This document shows positions 1-11,353 of a DNA stretch of 64,000 nucleotides, piece by piece. Position 1 is the first letter of the stretch; every line of letters starts with the position of its first letter. The notes beneath the pieces were generated by a model, which made no database searches, was not told where the DNA came from, and worked only from the letters and a program-made list of their open reading frames with translations. The stretch comes from Micrasema longulum (lineage: Eukaryota; Arthropoda; Insecta; Trichoptera; Brachycentridae). The position numbers were made by a program, and so were the translations under genes. The DNA is taken from the NCBI GenBank assembly GCA_022494885.1, contig JAGVSM010004994.1:1-64000 (forward strand), read 5' to 3'.

Positions 1-550
1 CGAACCGTTAAACATTCACCCTACGTGATGATTTGGGGGTGCATGACAGCATACGGTTTAGGACCTATAAATTTTGTACAGGGTACGATGAATGCCATTC
101 AGTACAAAAAAGTGTTAAAAAAACATATTATTCCAACAATCGAGGACATTACGCAGTATACCGCGGACCCAATTTTTCAGGACGATTCTGCGCCGTGCCA
201 TAGAGCCAGCACTGTGAGTACAAATATATATATTTTTAAATGCATTTTGTGACCACATGATAAATAATTTATTGTTTTTTTATAGATCAATGAATTCAAG
301 GAGAAAATTGGCTTAAAATCGTTGACGTGGCCAGGGAATAGCCCTGATTTGAACCCGATAGAAAATTTATGGGCGATTATGAAAAAAAAAGTCGGGAAAA
401 AAAATCAAAAAACATTGAGGAATTAAAAAAAACTTAATTCAAGTTTGGGAAGAAGAAATAACATCAGAAATTTTAGATTCGCTTTACGCTTCTCTAAATA
501 ATAGAATTTTACATGTTATAAAAAATAAAGGTGAATTCACTAAGTACTAA
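1..550 (+). pseudogene. Tc1/mariner-type transposase, 3' part, with an apparent intron and one frameshift
   Basis: The window opens inside a transposase reading frame that is open from base 1. It shows the motif VMIWGC, then a catalytic aspartate in QDDSAPCH, then SPDLNPIENLW with the catalytic glutamate. Between these lie bases 214-285, which begin GTGAGT, end TATAG after a T-rich tract and contain in-frame stops. Removing them leaves exactly 34 residues between D and E, the DD34E spacing of Tc1 transposases. Downstream, the frame changes by one base in the oligo-A runs around 380-405, after which a plausible C-terminus continues to a stop near 548. The N-terminal half is outside the window, and no TIR was identified. 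Probably a dead copy. Confidence 0.85.
214..285 (+). other. Putative 72-nt intron inside the Tc1-like transposase
   Basis: The segment starts GTGAGT, ends TTTTTTTATAG, is AT-rich and carries stop codons in the transposase frame. The flanking codons join in phase 0 and restore the family spacing between the second and third catalytic residues. Seen in sequence; splicing itself is inferred. Confidence 0.7.
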
Positions 551-1115
551 ATATTTTTAAATGTTATAAATATTTTTAAATGTTATAAATATGTTTAAAT
601 GTAAAATACTTTAATTTAAAATAAAGCGATAAGAACCTACTTCTTAAATATGAGTTAAAAAATAACATGTCTTTTATTATTCCATCACAAACACTCGACC
701 ATAAATGAACCGTTATGGGTCTCTAAGGTTCAGGTAATCTGATACCTGATATATAATGGCAATTTCTAAGTACAATTCATGAGTAAGATTTTTTATTTTA
801 ACCTTGAAATAACGAGTAGTCATCACATATGTCAAACAATATAAAAAAAACTAATTAAATATAAAGAATAATTCATTATATGTCAATTTTAGTTTTTTTT
901 GAGAACTCGTAAATTTATTTGTCTTGCGGTGTAAGTTCCGTTCGACAGATTCAATAAAACATTGACATTTCAAATAAGCACCACGGAGCGTACACAACAA
1001 TCAGCTAACTCATAATGGCGTCAACTTATTCTCAATACGCTGGGGTCGGTAAGCACCGCGTACGCTTGGAACTGCGATGACAAGAAATACAAGTGAAACA
1101 TACTTTTAGATTTAG
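551..1115. other. Non-coding AT-rich stretch
   Basis: No gene is visible. It holds the probable 3' flank of the transposase, including AATAAA near 620. Around 965-1010 is a short repeat (CATTTCAAATAAGCACCACGG and following) that recurs imperfectly near 5130-5180. Confidence 0.5.
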
Positions 1116-1720
1116 ATTAGATTTATTTATTTATGACAAAATGCATAGTTTTAACTTTACACATTACATTTAATATTTTATTTGTACGAAATATTCCCAA
1201 TCAGCAAAAGTGCTGGTATGAGGGGATATAATATATTTTGACACAATAGTTTTAATAATAAGCCGATAAAATAACACCACATATCACTCTTCACGAGGTG
1301 TAAGAACTGTTTTATTTAAATGTTTTTTAAGTACATATTTGTTTTCTATATTTTTTAGGTCATTAGAAAGTGAATTCTAGAACTTTATTGCTGCAAGTAA
1401 ATACAAAACTGTTTCTTTTTCTGTTAGTCCTAGGTTGTTCGCTAGTTAAATTATTTGACGCCCTTGTATTTCTTTGATGTATATTGTAGTTAAAATTAAA
1501 TTTAATATTTGTCTTTATTTTATTCTTTTACATTTTAAATATTAGCTTTATCTTTTCTGCGTAAATTAATTCTGTAGTTCTAGTATATTTATTAAAATTA
1601 AACGTTACTTTCAGCGCTTTATTCATTGTTCTTTTAACGGATTCTTGCATTTGTTTACTACATCACGACCATATTATTAATCCATATACTAAGTGTGGAA
1701 GTATGAAAGCATTGTACATC
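1116..1720 (-). mobile_element. LINE 3' fragment, jockey-like, decayed
   Basis: On the minus strand the right end reads PHLVYGLIIWS, then MNKALKV and TTELIYAEKIK. This resembles the C-terminal tail of jockey-type reverse transcriptase polyproteins, but many stops interrupt it. The same DNA recurs at 5636-5765 plus 6193-6460 and at 8632-8790, so it is a dispersed repeat. Clade assignment is tentative. Confidence 0.6.
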
Positions 1721-2121
1721 ATTTCTGGATACTGATAGGGTCGGGTGGAAGGGGGAAGGCAATGTGTGGTGGAGGGGGTGGGGTTTTCCTAATTATGGGG
1801 AATATTGATAGCAGAGGTGATGCATTTTGAAATATAATATTATTAATTAAAGTTTTCTCTGAATTAATTTTTTTTTGTATTTTAATATTTTGTAAATTTT
1901 TCATTATGATCCTTTTATTTATGACCGTATGCAAAAGTTTAATTTTGTAGTAAAGTAAATTTACAAAGTGTTTTATTTGAAATAAATTCAAAATGTTTTT
2001 CCACAAAGTAAATGCTGAAACAATAAATAATATAACATTTCTGGATATATAAAATGGAACCAAAAACATTTGAGTATCATAAAATGTTAAAAACTAACAT
2101 CGTTTCATGAGACTAACTTAC

Positions 2122-2272
2122 ACGGAGTACTGGAACAGTAGTCTGCGGAGAAGAAAGCAAAACAGAAGGCAAACTGTGCGTCGAGGAATACGGGGATGAG
2201 AGAAGTGAGCTGCTCCGCCACCCAGAAGTCGGCAAAGCCCACATAGAAGAATGGCGCCATGACTATTCTACC
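2122..2272 (-). CDS. XPR1: XPR1 exon 6, start of EXS domain
   Basis: Acceptor TTTCAG precedes 2272 and donor GTAAGT follows 2122. The exon reads GRIVMAPFF, then [15 protein letters not shown], the hallmark start of the EXS region, then a hydrophobic stretch. It ends in phase 1 (150 nt plus one base). The next exon is not in the window. Confidence 0.93.
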
Positions 2273-5200
2273 CTGAAACAATAGTCGGCTTGTCATTTTG
2301 TGTGCAATTATTATTGTTTAATTAAATAAACAAACCTAACATGGTGGATATATAAAAACAAAATAAGAACAAAACTGACGAGAAGGTTCAGTGGTTTTTA
2401 TTTGTTAATAGACTGCAATCTAAGTTTAAAAAATCTATTTTATTTTTACATATTGTATTGTCATTGCTATGACTTTTAAGTAATTTTTAAAATCTCCCCT
2501 GAAACGTCGAAACTAAACCGCCCGCGCCGTCGCGAGTTCTGTTGGGCGAATGAACAAAATGCATATCTGAATGGCGAAACATAACTGACAAGAAGTGAAG
2601 AAAACATGGGTTCAACTGACTTTTATTGTACGGGCTGCTGACTTGCGGGCAATCTACGACATCGTTTGACATGATCTAATTATAATATGAACCATAAACA
2701 TTGAAGAACTTGGCTATCCCAGAAAATGGAAACCTGTTGCCGGTTGCTATAATTTATTGGCTATTGCAAACACGTGGTTACTTATGCAACCTGTTTATAC
2801 CTGTAGGAATTATTGCACTTGGATGCATGGGAGCTCCTACCCAGTTGGAGATGACAGAAGAAAATAATATGCTTTGATGTGTGTTTATTATATGTCGTAT
2901 AAACAGAGTGACAGAGAGAGATACCGTGTATGTTGAATCACTGAGCACTGAACTGGACTACATGTTGGAACTGTCTGAGGCTGTCCAAACTACATGTCGT
3001 AACTGAGGATGTTACCGCTTATATATATTATCCAGTGTTCACTTTACTTCCTAGTGGGGACTTGATTTTATGTACTACTTTCTTGACTGTCAGGAGTTTA
3101 ATATCCGTACGCATGAGCGATTTATCATCAGTAGTTAGGGTGTTTTGATAATCAAATTTTTGCAAACAGGAAATGTGTGATTTCATTTCTACACTGTCCT
3201 TGATACGATAGTAGGTCACATGACGGTGGGCATTTATTTCCGGGTGATCCCTACAAACCGTTGCAAAGCGGTTAATTTTATTTATTTTTTGAAACTGCAC
3301 AGTACAATTAAATGCTCTAATTTTTACCACGATTTCTCGTAGTACTGAACTTCCTCACTGATGAGTGAGGATAAACATACCAAAACTTTTAGGAGCCAAA
3401 AACGGCTTTGGTGGTGCAACACGCGCAGCGGGTTGAGGAGGAAGGCCGCGCTGACGAGGTAGAAGGCGAGAGGGGCGGCGCCGGGTGGGGCGTGCAGCGC
3501 GGCGCGGTGCAGGTGCGCTAGCGCGTAATGCTGCGGCGAGCGCGCCCGCCGCCGCCGCCAGCGCGCCCGCGTGCTGCTCCGACAGGTGCTGGCGCGGGTC
3601 CAGGGAGAAGATGAGCACGTGGTTCACGCCGGCCGCGCGCCAGCCGCGCACGTTGGCCGCCCACAGCGCCAGGCTCAGCGTCAGCAGCGCCGGCCCCCGG
3701 AACAGCCGCAGGAACGTCCCCCAGTCTTCCCTGTCCCTGTGGTACACGCCTGCGATCCCACAGATAGTGTTATTTATTTACATACACGTCGTTTATTACA
3801 CATTATTAGAGACACAAGTCCCAACTCCATGGGACTAAAATTCCTGCGCTGAGATGGGACGAGCAATTAGTTGACACAGACACACGAGCATATCACCACA
3901 AATATAGGATCAGAAACACAAAAAATAATTTCAAAAAACATATATATGGGACATCAATATGGTAAACAGTAAACTCAAACATTCGGAAAATCAACAAGGA
4001 GTTTCCCACTCAAATCCCTCCGACTAAGGAAAATCCAGTCCTTAACTCCTCTCTTGAAAAAAGCTTTTGTCCTTAAAAACTTAATAAGCTCTGCCAAAAT
4101 ATTGAACACTCTCGGTGCGACAAATGAGAGATGTCTCTGAGCAAAAGTAGTACAGGTTTTGGATATGACATAATTCGTGCTCTGGGTAAACTTCATATGG
4201 ACGTTTTGCTGAGACCTCTCCTTATTGTTCGACCAGAAGTGTGTAAGTGCTTTTTTTAGATACAGTTCTCTCATATCTAACACCTTCATGTATTGGAATA
4301 ACTGTTCTGACGGGTACGTTGGAGGGCGCCGGAATATTATTGTCGATAATAATTTCTGCGAGATTATGAGAGGCTTTAAAATGGATGCGGCACAACCCCC
4401 CCCAGCCAGCTAATCCATAGGTTTCAGTGGATTGAAACGGAGCAAAGTACACACTTCTGAGAATGCCAATATTCAGAATGTCTGTAAGAGAGCAGAATAG
4501 ATGGCACAGCTTTCTCAACCTAGAGTTTTGCGACTGGACCTGAGCCTCCCATCGCAAATTCCTATCAATGATAACACCAAGTTATGACTTGAGTTTGCAC
4601 AAAATCAAGAGGATATGACAGGGTTCGGTAAAAGTTTGTCAGATTTTTTTCTACGCTTTCTGGGGGTCTAATTCTGTAAGTAATTTGTTTTGTACGATAC
4701 GAAACGAAAATGTGACAGGATTGGGGCTCAATTAAGATATACGAGATATATGATCCATTTGACAAGTTAAAGAAAAAAAGTAAATATTCAAAAAAACTCT
4801 TTAGACCTCAAACTATTTTTCTACACAACTCCCACCATTTTGAAGACCCTTGTCATAGTGCGTCACAAGCAAAAATTTGTATTCCCTTTGCATGAAAGGG
4901 TGCCACCCTCTTCGTAAAAAGGGGACGCCCACTTCGTTTCTTGTCATGCACATTATCATGGCCTTCATTGAGCTGTCTCACCCGTTTCTTTGCCATTGAA
5001 TTGATTATCACATTTCCTCCGTTCACCTCACAGATCTGTTAATAAATATGGACTGGTTTAATGTTTTTCTCATTAAGGAAACTAATTAAAGACCTTATCT
5101 CACAAGTAGTGGGATTCCCAATTTTATTCGGCATTTCAAACAAGCACCGCGAAGCGTAACCGACAGTCAGCTCATAATAGTGGCGAGAAATACGAACAGA

Positions 5201-8200
5201 ACTTACTTTCTGGATATACTTTGTATCTGGACTGCAAAGTGGTATAAAGAAATCATGTAAGAACAAGTGGGCACCGGGCATGGTGCAAGTTGACTACAGA
5301 TCGGCTCACCGGAGAGGACAGTGGCCCCGAGCAGGGTGAGGAAGCAGCCGCTGAAGAGGCCCAGGCGGAAGGTGGTCCAGGGCCCGCGGTGATGGCCCAG
5401 CGGGGGCACTCGCAGGCGGCGTACGGCACGCGCGCGCTCCCCCCCCTCCAGCTCTGCCGCCACGCAGCTCTCCACGTCGGCGATGAGGCGGTCGATGTCC
5501 TTGTTAGTGTAGAAGTGTGACCCCTCCACGTGATCCGAGCGCCACTGGCCGCCGACTTCGCTGTTCAGCAACTGGATTTCAATTTTTTTATGTTTGAAGC
5601 ACTTACTTTGTGGAACATTTATTTAATATATTAAAATAAAATAAAATCACTTTGTTTTTATGTACCACTTGACTTTACATATTACATTACATTACATATT
5701 TTATTTGTACGAAATATTCCCGATCAGCAAAAGTTCTGGTATGAGGGGATATAATATATTATGACTCATGTCATATGTGTATATATATGTATGTATATGT
5801 GTGTATATATGTATGTATGTGTATATGTATGTACGAAGTATGTATGCTTTATATTTATGTATTTAATTGTATTTTTACATTTAATGTAAACTTAATTTTT
5901 TTTTTCTTTTCTTTTCTTCTCTTTTGTTTTTTTTTTTATTTCTTCAATATTGTTTTTTATTTATAGGAAAAATATTCGTAAACCATATTTGCCGCAACAA
6001 ATTGGTTTCTTAGAACAGGCATTTGCCCATATAGGAACCGATTGCAACATTAGGCGTATTAATATTTCTGGCTTGCCGACCCTTCATATACTGAGCCTAC
6101 TCCTAGTACTAGCAGAATTTGCCAGAGTGTTTTTTTGTGCCATTTTGTAACATTGTATGTATGTATAAACTAATAAATAATAATAATAAAAAATAGTTTG
6201 AATGAAAAGTCGATAAAATAACATCACATATCACTCGTCACACGGGCTGTAAGAACTGTTTTATTTGGGTGTTTTTTAAGTACGTATATGTTTTGTATAT
6301 TTTTTAGGTCATTAGAAAGTGAATTGTAGAAATTTATTGCTGTATACACAAAACTGTTTATTTTTCTGTTAGTTATTCATTAGGTTATTCGCAATTTAAA
6401 TTGTTTGACGCTCTTGTATTTATTTTATGTATATTGTAGTTAAAATTATCTTTATTTTATTCAATATTGCGGTTTAAACAACCTTTGAAATTAATATTCC
6501 ATGTCCATCCTGTCAGGAATCAAACCAAGACCTCGAGAATGCTAGGCGAACACGCCAACCACTTCACAACGCAGTAGATTTATCTTCATTTTTTCAGGTG
6601 CCCACATATATATACAGGTCCCGTACCAAGTATTTTTTTATTTATTATGGAAATCATACAGTCAAATAATTAACACAAGGTATGAGAAAACAATCTAAAG
6701 AAGTAAGACCGATTAATGAAACCGATATAAAAAGGGGCAGACATGGTATAGTGTTGTCCCTACTCTCCTCTCCTCACTCTCTGTTTCCGTGAATATTTAT
6801 ATTTATAACTAAAATTTCCCAACTTGCGATACATAAACGGACGTGATAAAAGTAATGACAAAAAAGAAGGTTCGCAAACCTTGTCGTGCTTCTTCAGTAT
6901 CTTGCGGAAGCCGGTGAAGTTGAGGTTCTGGTAGTTCTGCAGCAGCACGAGACTGAGGTAGAACTCGGAGAAGGCCAGACGCACGCGGCGCGCCCCCCTG
7001 CCCGCGCGCCCCCCCTGCCCCCCGCGCTCCGCCATCTCCGACTGCAGGCCGGCGTACTTGCGATTCGCTTCTGCCAACTTCTCTGGGAGACGCAATTTGA
7101 AATAAAGATAGAATAAATCGACAAAAAACTTATATTCCGCAACTTTCAATAGATTAGACATTGTATCGAGGGTCAGATATTAGAAACATCACTTCGCTTC
7201 ATTCTGACAGAAGCAATATTACTGATAATTGAACTATTAAATTCTATAGGGGAGTCCGGTAAAATATCTAAACTATACCTATCTAAGATGATTGTGATCT
7301 CAAATTATATTTTTTTAAATCCCATGAGAAATTTTTACATCAAACATTTACTCTTATAAAAACACACGATAATGCCTTTTTTGTCATGCTCCGTGCGCCT
7401 GTTATAGACATTTAATTTGAAAAACCCTTTCATAATACCAGATAAAATAAGTTAAACTAGTAGGCAGCAGATATTGCTGGCCCAATGACGATATATAATG
7501 CATATATTATATTCTCAGTCATTCAAATTATCTCAATAATATTTGAGAGAAAATGTTTTTTTATTATTTGCACGCATAGAATTAAGAATAGTCCAGAAAC
7601 CGCATACGAGCATCAAACAGAAGGCAACTAAACTAATCATAAAAGAGTAGTTTTAGGTTTTGACCCATTAGTTTCTTTGTAGACGTCGCTCAGTACGCAA
7701 CTCCTGATTTGAATTCAACTATGCCATTTTGTGTCCTTTTAAAGTGTAGAAATACTGCTAGTATCTTAAAGAAACAGAGTGGGATCACATTTCATGTGTA
7801 ATTAGCAAATAAATGTGTAAGTAGCAAATACATTACTTAAAAATTTAATTATTTTTCCATCTGTTAGATTGTCGAAGAAAACAAAATAGGCATTTCGTTA
7901 GTGTTGCCAGGGTAGTAAATTTTTTTACCCTACTTTTCTCATCTAATAAGAGAACTAACGAAAATTGGACCTCTCGGATTAAACAATGCCGTGGTAGATA
8001 TTTGACCGACATTATCTTTAAAACATAATGGCATCAAATATTATTTAACATGACATAAAAATATCCGCTTTATGTAAAATAAAATTTGTTTCATTTTTTA
8101 AGTTCAAGATTCATTAATTCAATTACTCTTATTAAATAACCCTTTACTTATCTACTCTGTTGTGTCAATCAGTATTTTCGCGTGCACAATAACACTTTAG

Positions 8201-11200
8201 AGAAATTAACATATTGCTTTTTTTTTACCTTACATTTATGTTGTGATTATATTTTTTCCCACCGTGCAACATTACGCGGCGACATCACGAATGCGCGCGG
8301 CGAAAGTGGGGCATAGTGGGGGATTTTCGGACACAGTCTGATGTATTCAAATATGATTCTACGCTCCTTTTGGACTATTCTTAATTCTATGTTTGCACAC
8401 TTATATTACAAAAACTTAATTACATTCAAAGTATCAAAGATTTACCCGAATAAAAGGTGTTGATTTTGGTGAGCTGCCCTTCGCAGTAGTGGAAGAAAAC
8501 TTCCTCGAAGTTGGTCATGAAGCGCCGGCGCAGAGCCGCCTCCGAACTCTCCTCGGCCTCAGGCGGAGCCTCCTCCACGCAGCCATACAGCATGCCCTTC
8601 ATCTCCTGATCATTTCCATTACTAATTTATATTATTACTCGATAGTTTTAATAAAAAGTCAATAAAATAACATCGCATATCACTCGTCACATGGGCTGTA
8701 AGAACTGTTTTATTTAGGTCTTTTTTTAGTACGTATATGTTTTGTATATTTATTAGGTCATTAGAAAATGAACTGTAGAAATTTCGCGATTCCTTCAAAG
8801 CATATTATGATGACTCGTCTATTTGTAGCATTCACGGAGGAGAATAATAAATACATGTGTTTTTAGTGGTAGTTTTTAGTTTAGTAATATTATATATGCG
8901 GGGTATGAAAGAACTGAAAGATTTAAGAATGGGAGCAAAAATGAGTGGTATAACTGTTAATTGCCTTCTGTGTGCTGATGATGCCGTGCTTCTTGCTAGC
9001 AGCAAAGAAGACCCGCAATTCTTGGTAACAAAAGTCTACGATGTATGTATAGATCGAAAGTGATGTTTTCGAAAGGGATGAAAACATAACTAAATGTGAG
9101 ATCAGGGTGAACGGAGATATTCTGAATTAGGTAAAAGAATTTGCGTATCTGGAAAGTATCTTACTAGGGATGTAAAGACCGAGAAAGATATTGAAAGGAT
9201 AGTGGGTGCCGGGAACAGGGTGAACGGTGCACTGAAACCTACTTTGGCAAACAAATGTTTATCACAGGAGGCTAAACTAGCAGTTCACAATAGAGTTCTA
9301 GTGCCAACTCTAATATATGGGAACGAAGTATGGAATTGGAAAAATGATGATGAAAGTAGGTTAAATGCTGTCGAAATGCAATCCCTCAGGCGAATGTGGA
9401 GTAAAACGATGTATTATCATACGCCTATCGGTGCACAAATGTCATGATCCGTGAACTGTGTAAGGCTGACACATGCATTATCGACAGAATCAAGAAAGGG
9501 GTGCTGCGTTGGTTTGGACATGTAGAGCGAATGGACAGCGAAATAACGGCTAAAAGGATCTACGAGGCGAATGTTGATGGATGCAGAAAACGAGAAAGAT
9601 ATGGCACGATCAAGTCCATCAAACACTTGAAGATGGGCATGTCAAGAGTAGGAATAATCGCCGTGTGTGCATGAGAAGATGTATGAATGAAGAGGAAGCG
9701 AGGTCTGTATGCAAAGATAGAGATATATGGCGTTCTATCCTCTCTTCTTTGTTTGATATTAAATATAATATGGTGATTATCGATTATTTTTTTTACATTC
9801 ATTCACTCCTAAAAATAAAATTTACACCTTAAAATAAAATTACTCAAAAAAGTAAGAACCTAAATAAAAACAAACAGTTCCAATGCCTGTGAATGTGGAG
9901 GCATTGGAGATCTAAATCACATTTTTCTATTTCCTTTAATGACTGGGAGGCAAAAAATATTTGATATTTTGCTTAAGTTTTTTACAAACTTTCTAATTCA
10001 TGTATCTCAAATTCTTTCTGGTGCAAATTGCTTATTGATCAATTCTGTTTATATTTTTTTGTGTTCAAACTGTTATTTTTAATGATTTGTAATATTTGTT
10101 CAATTGAAATAATAAGTTTAAATTATTTCTTTATTTTTGACAATATATTTGTTGTAATTTTTTTAGTGATTAAGTTTTATCTAGCTATACTAGTATGTAT
10201 TTTACTACACTAGTGTGCGAATTTTACTGTAAGTCTCTCTTTTCTGTTAAATAGGCACCATCAGATTTTTGGTGGGTTTGTTCTAATAGTGCCTATTTCA
10301 ATTTCATACAAAATGTTGGTTTTTTTTTAGTTTGGGTACATGTTTATTATTACAAAAATCATTTTATGTTTTTCCTGTACATATATTTTTGTTGTCTATT
10401 GTATGTGTCTATATTGTTATTCCTTTCTGTCTGTGTTGTTTTTATGTTTATTATAATATTTTTGATTCATGTAACTTGTTTTAGGCCATTATTATCATGT
10501 TTTGGTAGAAGACCCTAATAAAGGAAAAAAATATAAGTAGGTACCTACCGTCAACTGATACCATTATTTTGGTATATTACAATATAGGTACCCACATTGA
10601 ATATGCATAGTAAATAAGCTAGAGATTTCTTACATTATAGTTTAGTTTAACCACCATAGATACAGTTATATAGTTAGTTTAAAATTCTTTCTCATTTTCA
10701 CACTAAATGGTGTATTGAATCATAGTTTTTTTTGTTGGTATTATTGTAGATATTAGGTATTGCTAATTATATAATTAGCATATTAGCAATTATGCTAATT
10801 ATATTATTAATTAAACACTAAAATATATTTTTTAAATAAATCAATTATATTAAAGCATTAACTTTGTGGTCAAACATTTTACTAAATGTTATTAAATATT
10901 TGTATATACAATATTATATAAACCTCGAAACGGTACGCCTCGAAACCGGTAGACATAGAAATATTTAATAGCATTTAGTAAATCAATAATAAACAATATT
11001 ATCCACAAATTTATGTGCATTAAAATTAAATAGAAGTTAGTAATTATTAAGTAGGCATACTAAATAAATTATATTTAGAAGAATCTTTTTATTTCATTAT
11101 AATATTAGGTAAATAGAAAAAATCAACACTGTTGACTACAAAAACGTAATTTGTGAAAAGGGCGGTATAAATATCTAATGTGTGAATATGAAGTTAATGG

Positions 11201-11353
11201 GTACCAAATAATCTGTAAATGTACTACTCTCAATTGGAAATAAATATAAATATAAATCCAGATTTAAAAAACTAAATATTTCACCTCGTAATTGATATAT
11301 TGCTTTCTCCACTCCGGGGTAATATGCGCTGAGAGATGTTCCGCAAATTTCAT
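2122..11353 (-). CDS. XPR1: XPR1-type inorganic phosphate exporter (SPX-EXS protein), gene span, 3' end missing
   Basis: Six coding exons are placed: 11353-11285, 8605-8446, 7082-6880, 5571-5310, 3749-3381 and 2272-2122, about 404 codons, against roughly 700 in the complete animal protein. Order of parts: SPX domain starting [10 protein letters not shown] and ending with the lysine cluster [10 protein letters not shown], then the first membrane segment, then membrane helices, then the start of the EXS domain ([12 protein letters not shown]). In the family, SPX senses inositol pyrophosphates and the membrane part exports phosphate across the plasma membrane. All junctions are GT-AG. Exon 5 needs a frame correction. 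The remaining EXS exons are expected beyond base 1. Identification is firm; the vertebrate name refers to retrovirus reception, but this is the host transporter. Confidence 0.95.
2300..3380. other. XPR1 intron 5, repeat debris
   Basis: No exon is visible. Bases 2380-2680 and 3040-3360 resemble the ends of a MITE-like family also seen at 38315-38640, 53480-54060 and 58027-58440. Bases 2816-3010 resemble 27265-27450 (shared GGAGCTCCTAC and flanks). Confidence 0.5.
3381..3749 (-). CDS. XPR1: XPR1 exon 5, membrane helices, with a frameshift
   Basis: The first part reads [11 protein letters not shown] and [16 protein letters not shown], strongly conserved in XPR1. The last part reads [11 protein letters not shown] and SRFWLLKVL, also conserved, but in a different frame. 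The switch lies in GC-rich sequence around 3510-3565. The exon is 369 nt. Entering in phase 1 and leaving in phase 0 requires a length of 3n+2, so one extra base or two missing bases is implied. Splice sites look intact, so a sequence error is more likely than a dead gene. Confidence 0.88.
3975..4560 (-). mobile_element. LINE ORF2 C-terminal fragment, minus strand, frameshifted
   Basis: Two overlapping minus-strand frames read [10 protein letters not shown], then [14 protein letters not shown], then [18 protein letters not shown]. This order matches the post-RT tail of jockey/CR1-group LINEs. It lies in XPR1 intron 4 in the same orientation as the gene and is broken near 4230-4290. Confidence 0.75.
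5310..5571 (-). CDS. XPR1: XPR1 exon 4, SPX end and first membrane segment
   Basis: Begins after acceptor ATCCAG with [10 protein letters not shown], followed by [21 protein letters not shown] and [11 protein letters not shown] leading into a hydrophobic helix. These follow the order in animal XPR1. Phase 0 in, phase 1 out, donor GTGAGC. Confidence 0.94.
5636..5765 (-). mobile_element. LINE fragment (second copy), part nearer the left edge
   Basis: Near-identical to about 1130-1250, including the shared stretch TTTTATTTGTACGAAATATT and a following GGGGATATAATATATT. It stops abruptly at 5765 and resumes at 6193, showing that a later element inserted here. Confidence 0.7.
5766..6192 (+). mobile_element. 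Nested retroelement 3' end with TG/TA microsatellite
   Basis: A TATATGTATG-type microsatellite (about 5775-5850) precedes a block at 5960-6180 that also occurs at about 50120-50340 (shared GGCATTTGCCC, GGAACCGATTGCAACATTAGG and CGCCGACCC or similar). The block ends in an AATAATAA-rich tail, as in non-LTR elements. It interrupts an older LINE copy (5636-5765 and 6193-6460). The family is not recognised. Confidence 0.65.
6193..6460 (-). mobile_element. LINE fragment (second copy), remaining part
   Basis: Continues the repeat that broke at 5765; matches about 1250-1500, including TAAGAACTGTTTTATTT and GGTCATTAGAAAGTGAATT. Confidence 0.65.
6880..7082 (-). CDS. XPR1: XPR1 exon 3, SPX domain
   Basis: Acceptor CTCCCAG; reads [14 protein letters not shown], a short GR-rich linker, then [20 protein letters not shown] and [10 protein letters not shown]. 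The linker is shorter than in vertebrate XPR1. The closing lysine cluster corresponds to the SPX inositol-pyrophosphate surface known in the family. Phase 1 in, phase 0 out. Confidence 0.95.
7567..8399. mobile_element. hAT-type MITE, copy 1 (817 bp plus target duplication)
   Basis: The element spans 7575-8391. Its left end CATAGAATTAAGAATAGTCC is a perfect inverted repeat of the right end. It is flanked by TTTGCACG (7567-7574) and TTTGCACA (8392-8399), an 8-bp target duplication with one mismatch, as expected for hAT elements. No transposase frame is inside. It lies in XPR1 intron 2, 46 bp from the exon 2 donor. A second, oppositely oriented copy is at 24651-25452. Confidence 0.9.
8446..8605 (-). 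CDS. XPR1: XPR1 exon 2, SPX domain
   Basis: Follows acceptor ATCAG and reads [14 protein letters not shown], then [12 protein letters not shown] and [10 protein letters not shown], all standard SPX-domain positions in XPR1. Length 160 nt: phase 0 in, phase 1 out, donor GTAAAT. Confidence 0.95.
8632..8790 (-). mobile_element. LINE fragment, third copy
   Basis: Matches 6193-6350, including CACATATCACTC-like sequence, TAAGAACTGTTTTATTTAGG and the TTAGGTCATTAGAAAATGAA stretch. It is immediately upstream of XPR1 exon 2. Confidence 0.65.
8857..9770 (+). pseudogene. LINE reverse transcriptase fragment with tail, several frameshifts
   Basis: Plus-strand frames read [12 protein letters not shown] (the FADD-type catalytic motif of reverse transcriptase), then [49 protein letters not shown] and [16 protein letters not shown]. 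This is the RT core and post-RT tail of a non-LTR retrotransposon common in Lepidoptera. The pieces fall in at least three frames. Related tails lie at 50480-50640 (minus), 52270-52500 and 55620-56130. Confidence 0.88.
9771..11284. other. XPR1 intron 1, AT-rich sequence without an exon
   Basis: No coding exon is visible. Bases 10900-10990 carry CTCGAAACGGTACGCCTCGAAA with GGTAGACATAGAAA, also present around 47255-47290 and, inverted, near 28700-28725. The motif is reminiscent of terminal repeats of Penelope-like elements (tentative). Confidence 0.45.
11285..11353 (-). CDS. XPR1: XPR1 exon 1 with start codon
   Basis: ATG at 11353 opens [19 protein letters not shown], the invariant N-terminus of animal XPR1. 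Donor GTGAAA follows 11285. An in-frame ATG exists upstream at 11467 with no stop between, but the 38-residue extension is not conserved in the family and the 11353 ATG has a good context (AAAAATGA), so I chose it. Confidence 0.96.

Noticed and set aside
1719..2069. A 116-codon minus-strand frame with hydrophobic and polyproline parts
   Set aside because: Low-complexity AT-rich and purine-rich sequence; no homology pattern, no splice context with XPR1.
5775..5966. A 63-codon frame rich in Tyr, Met and Cys
   Set aside because: Translation of a TATATGTATG microsatellite and a T-rich tract.
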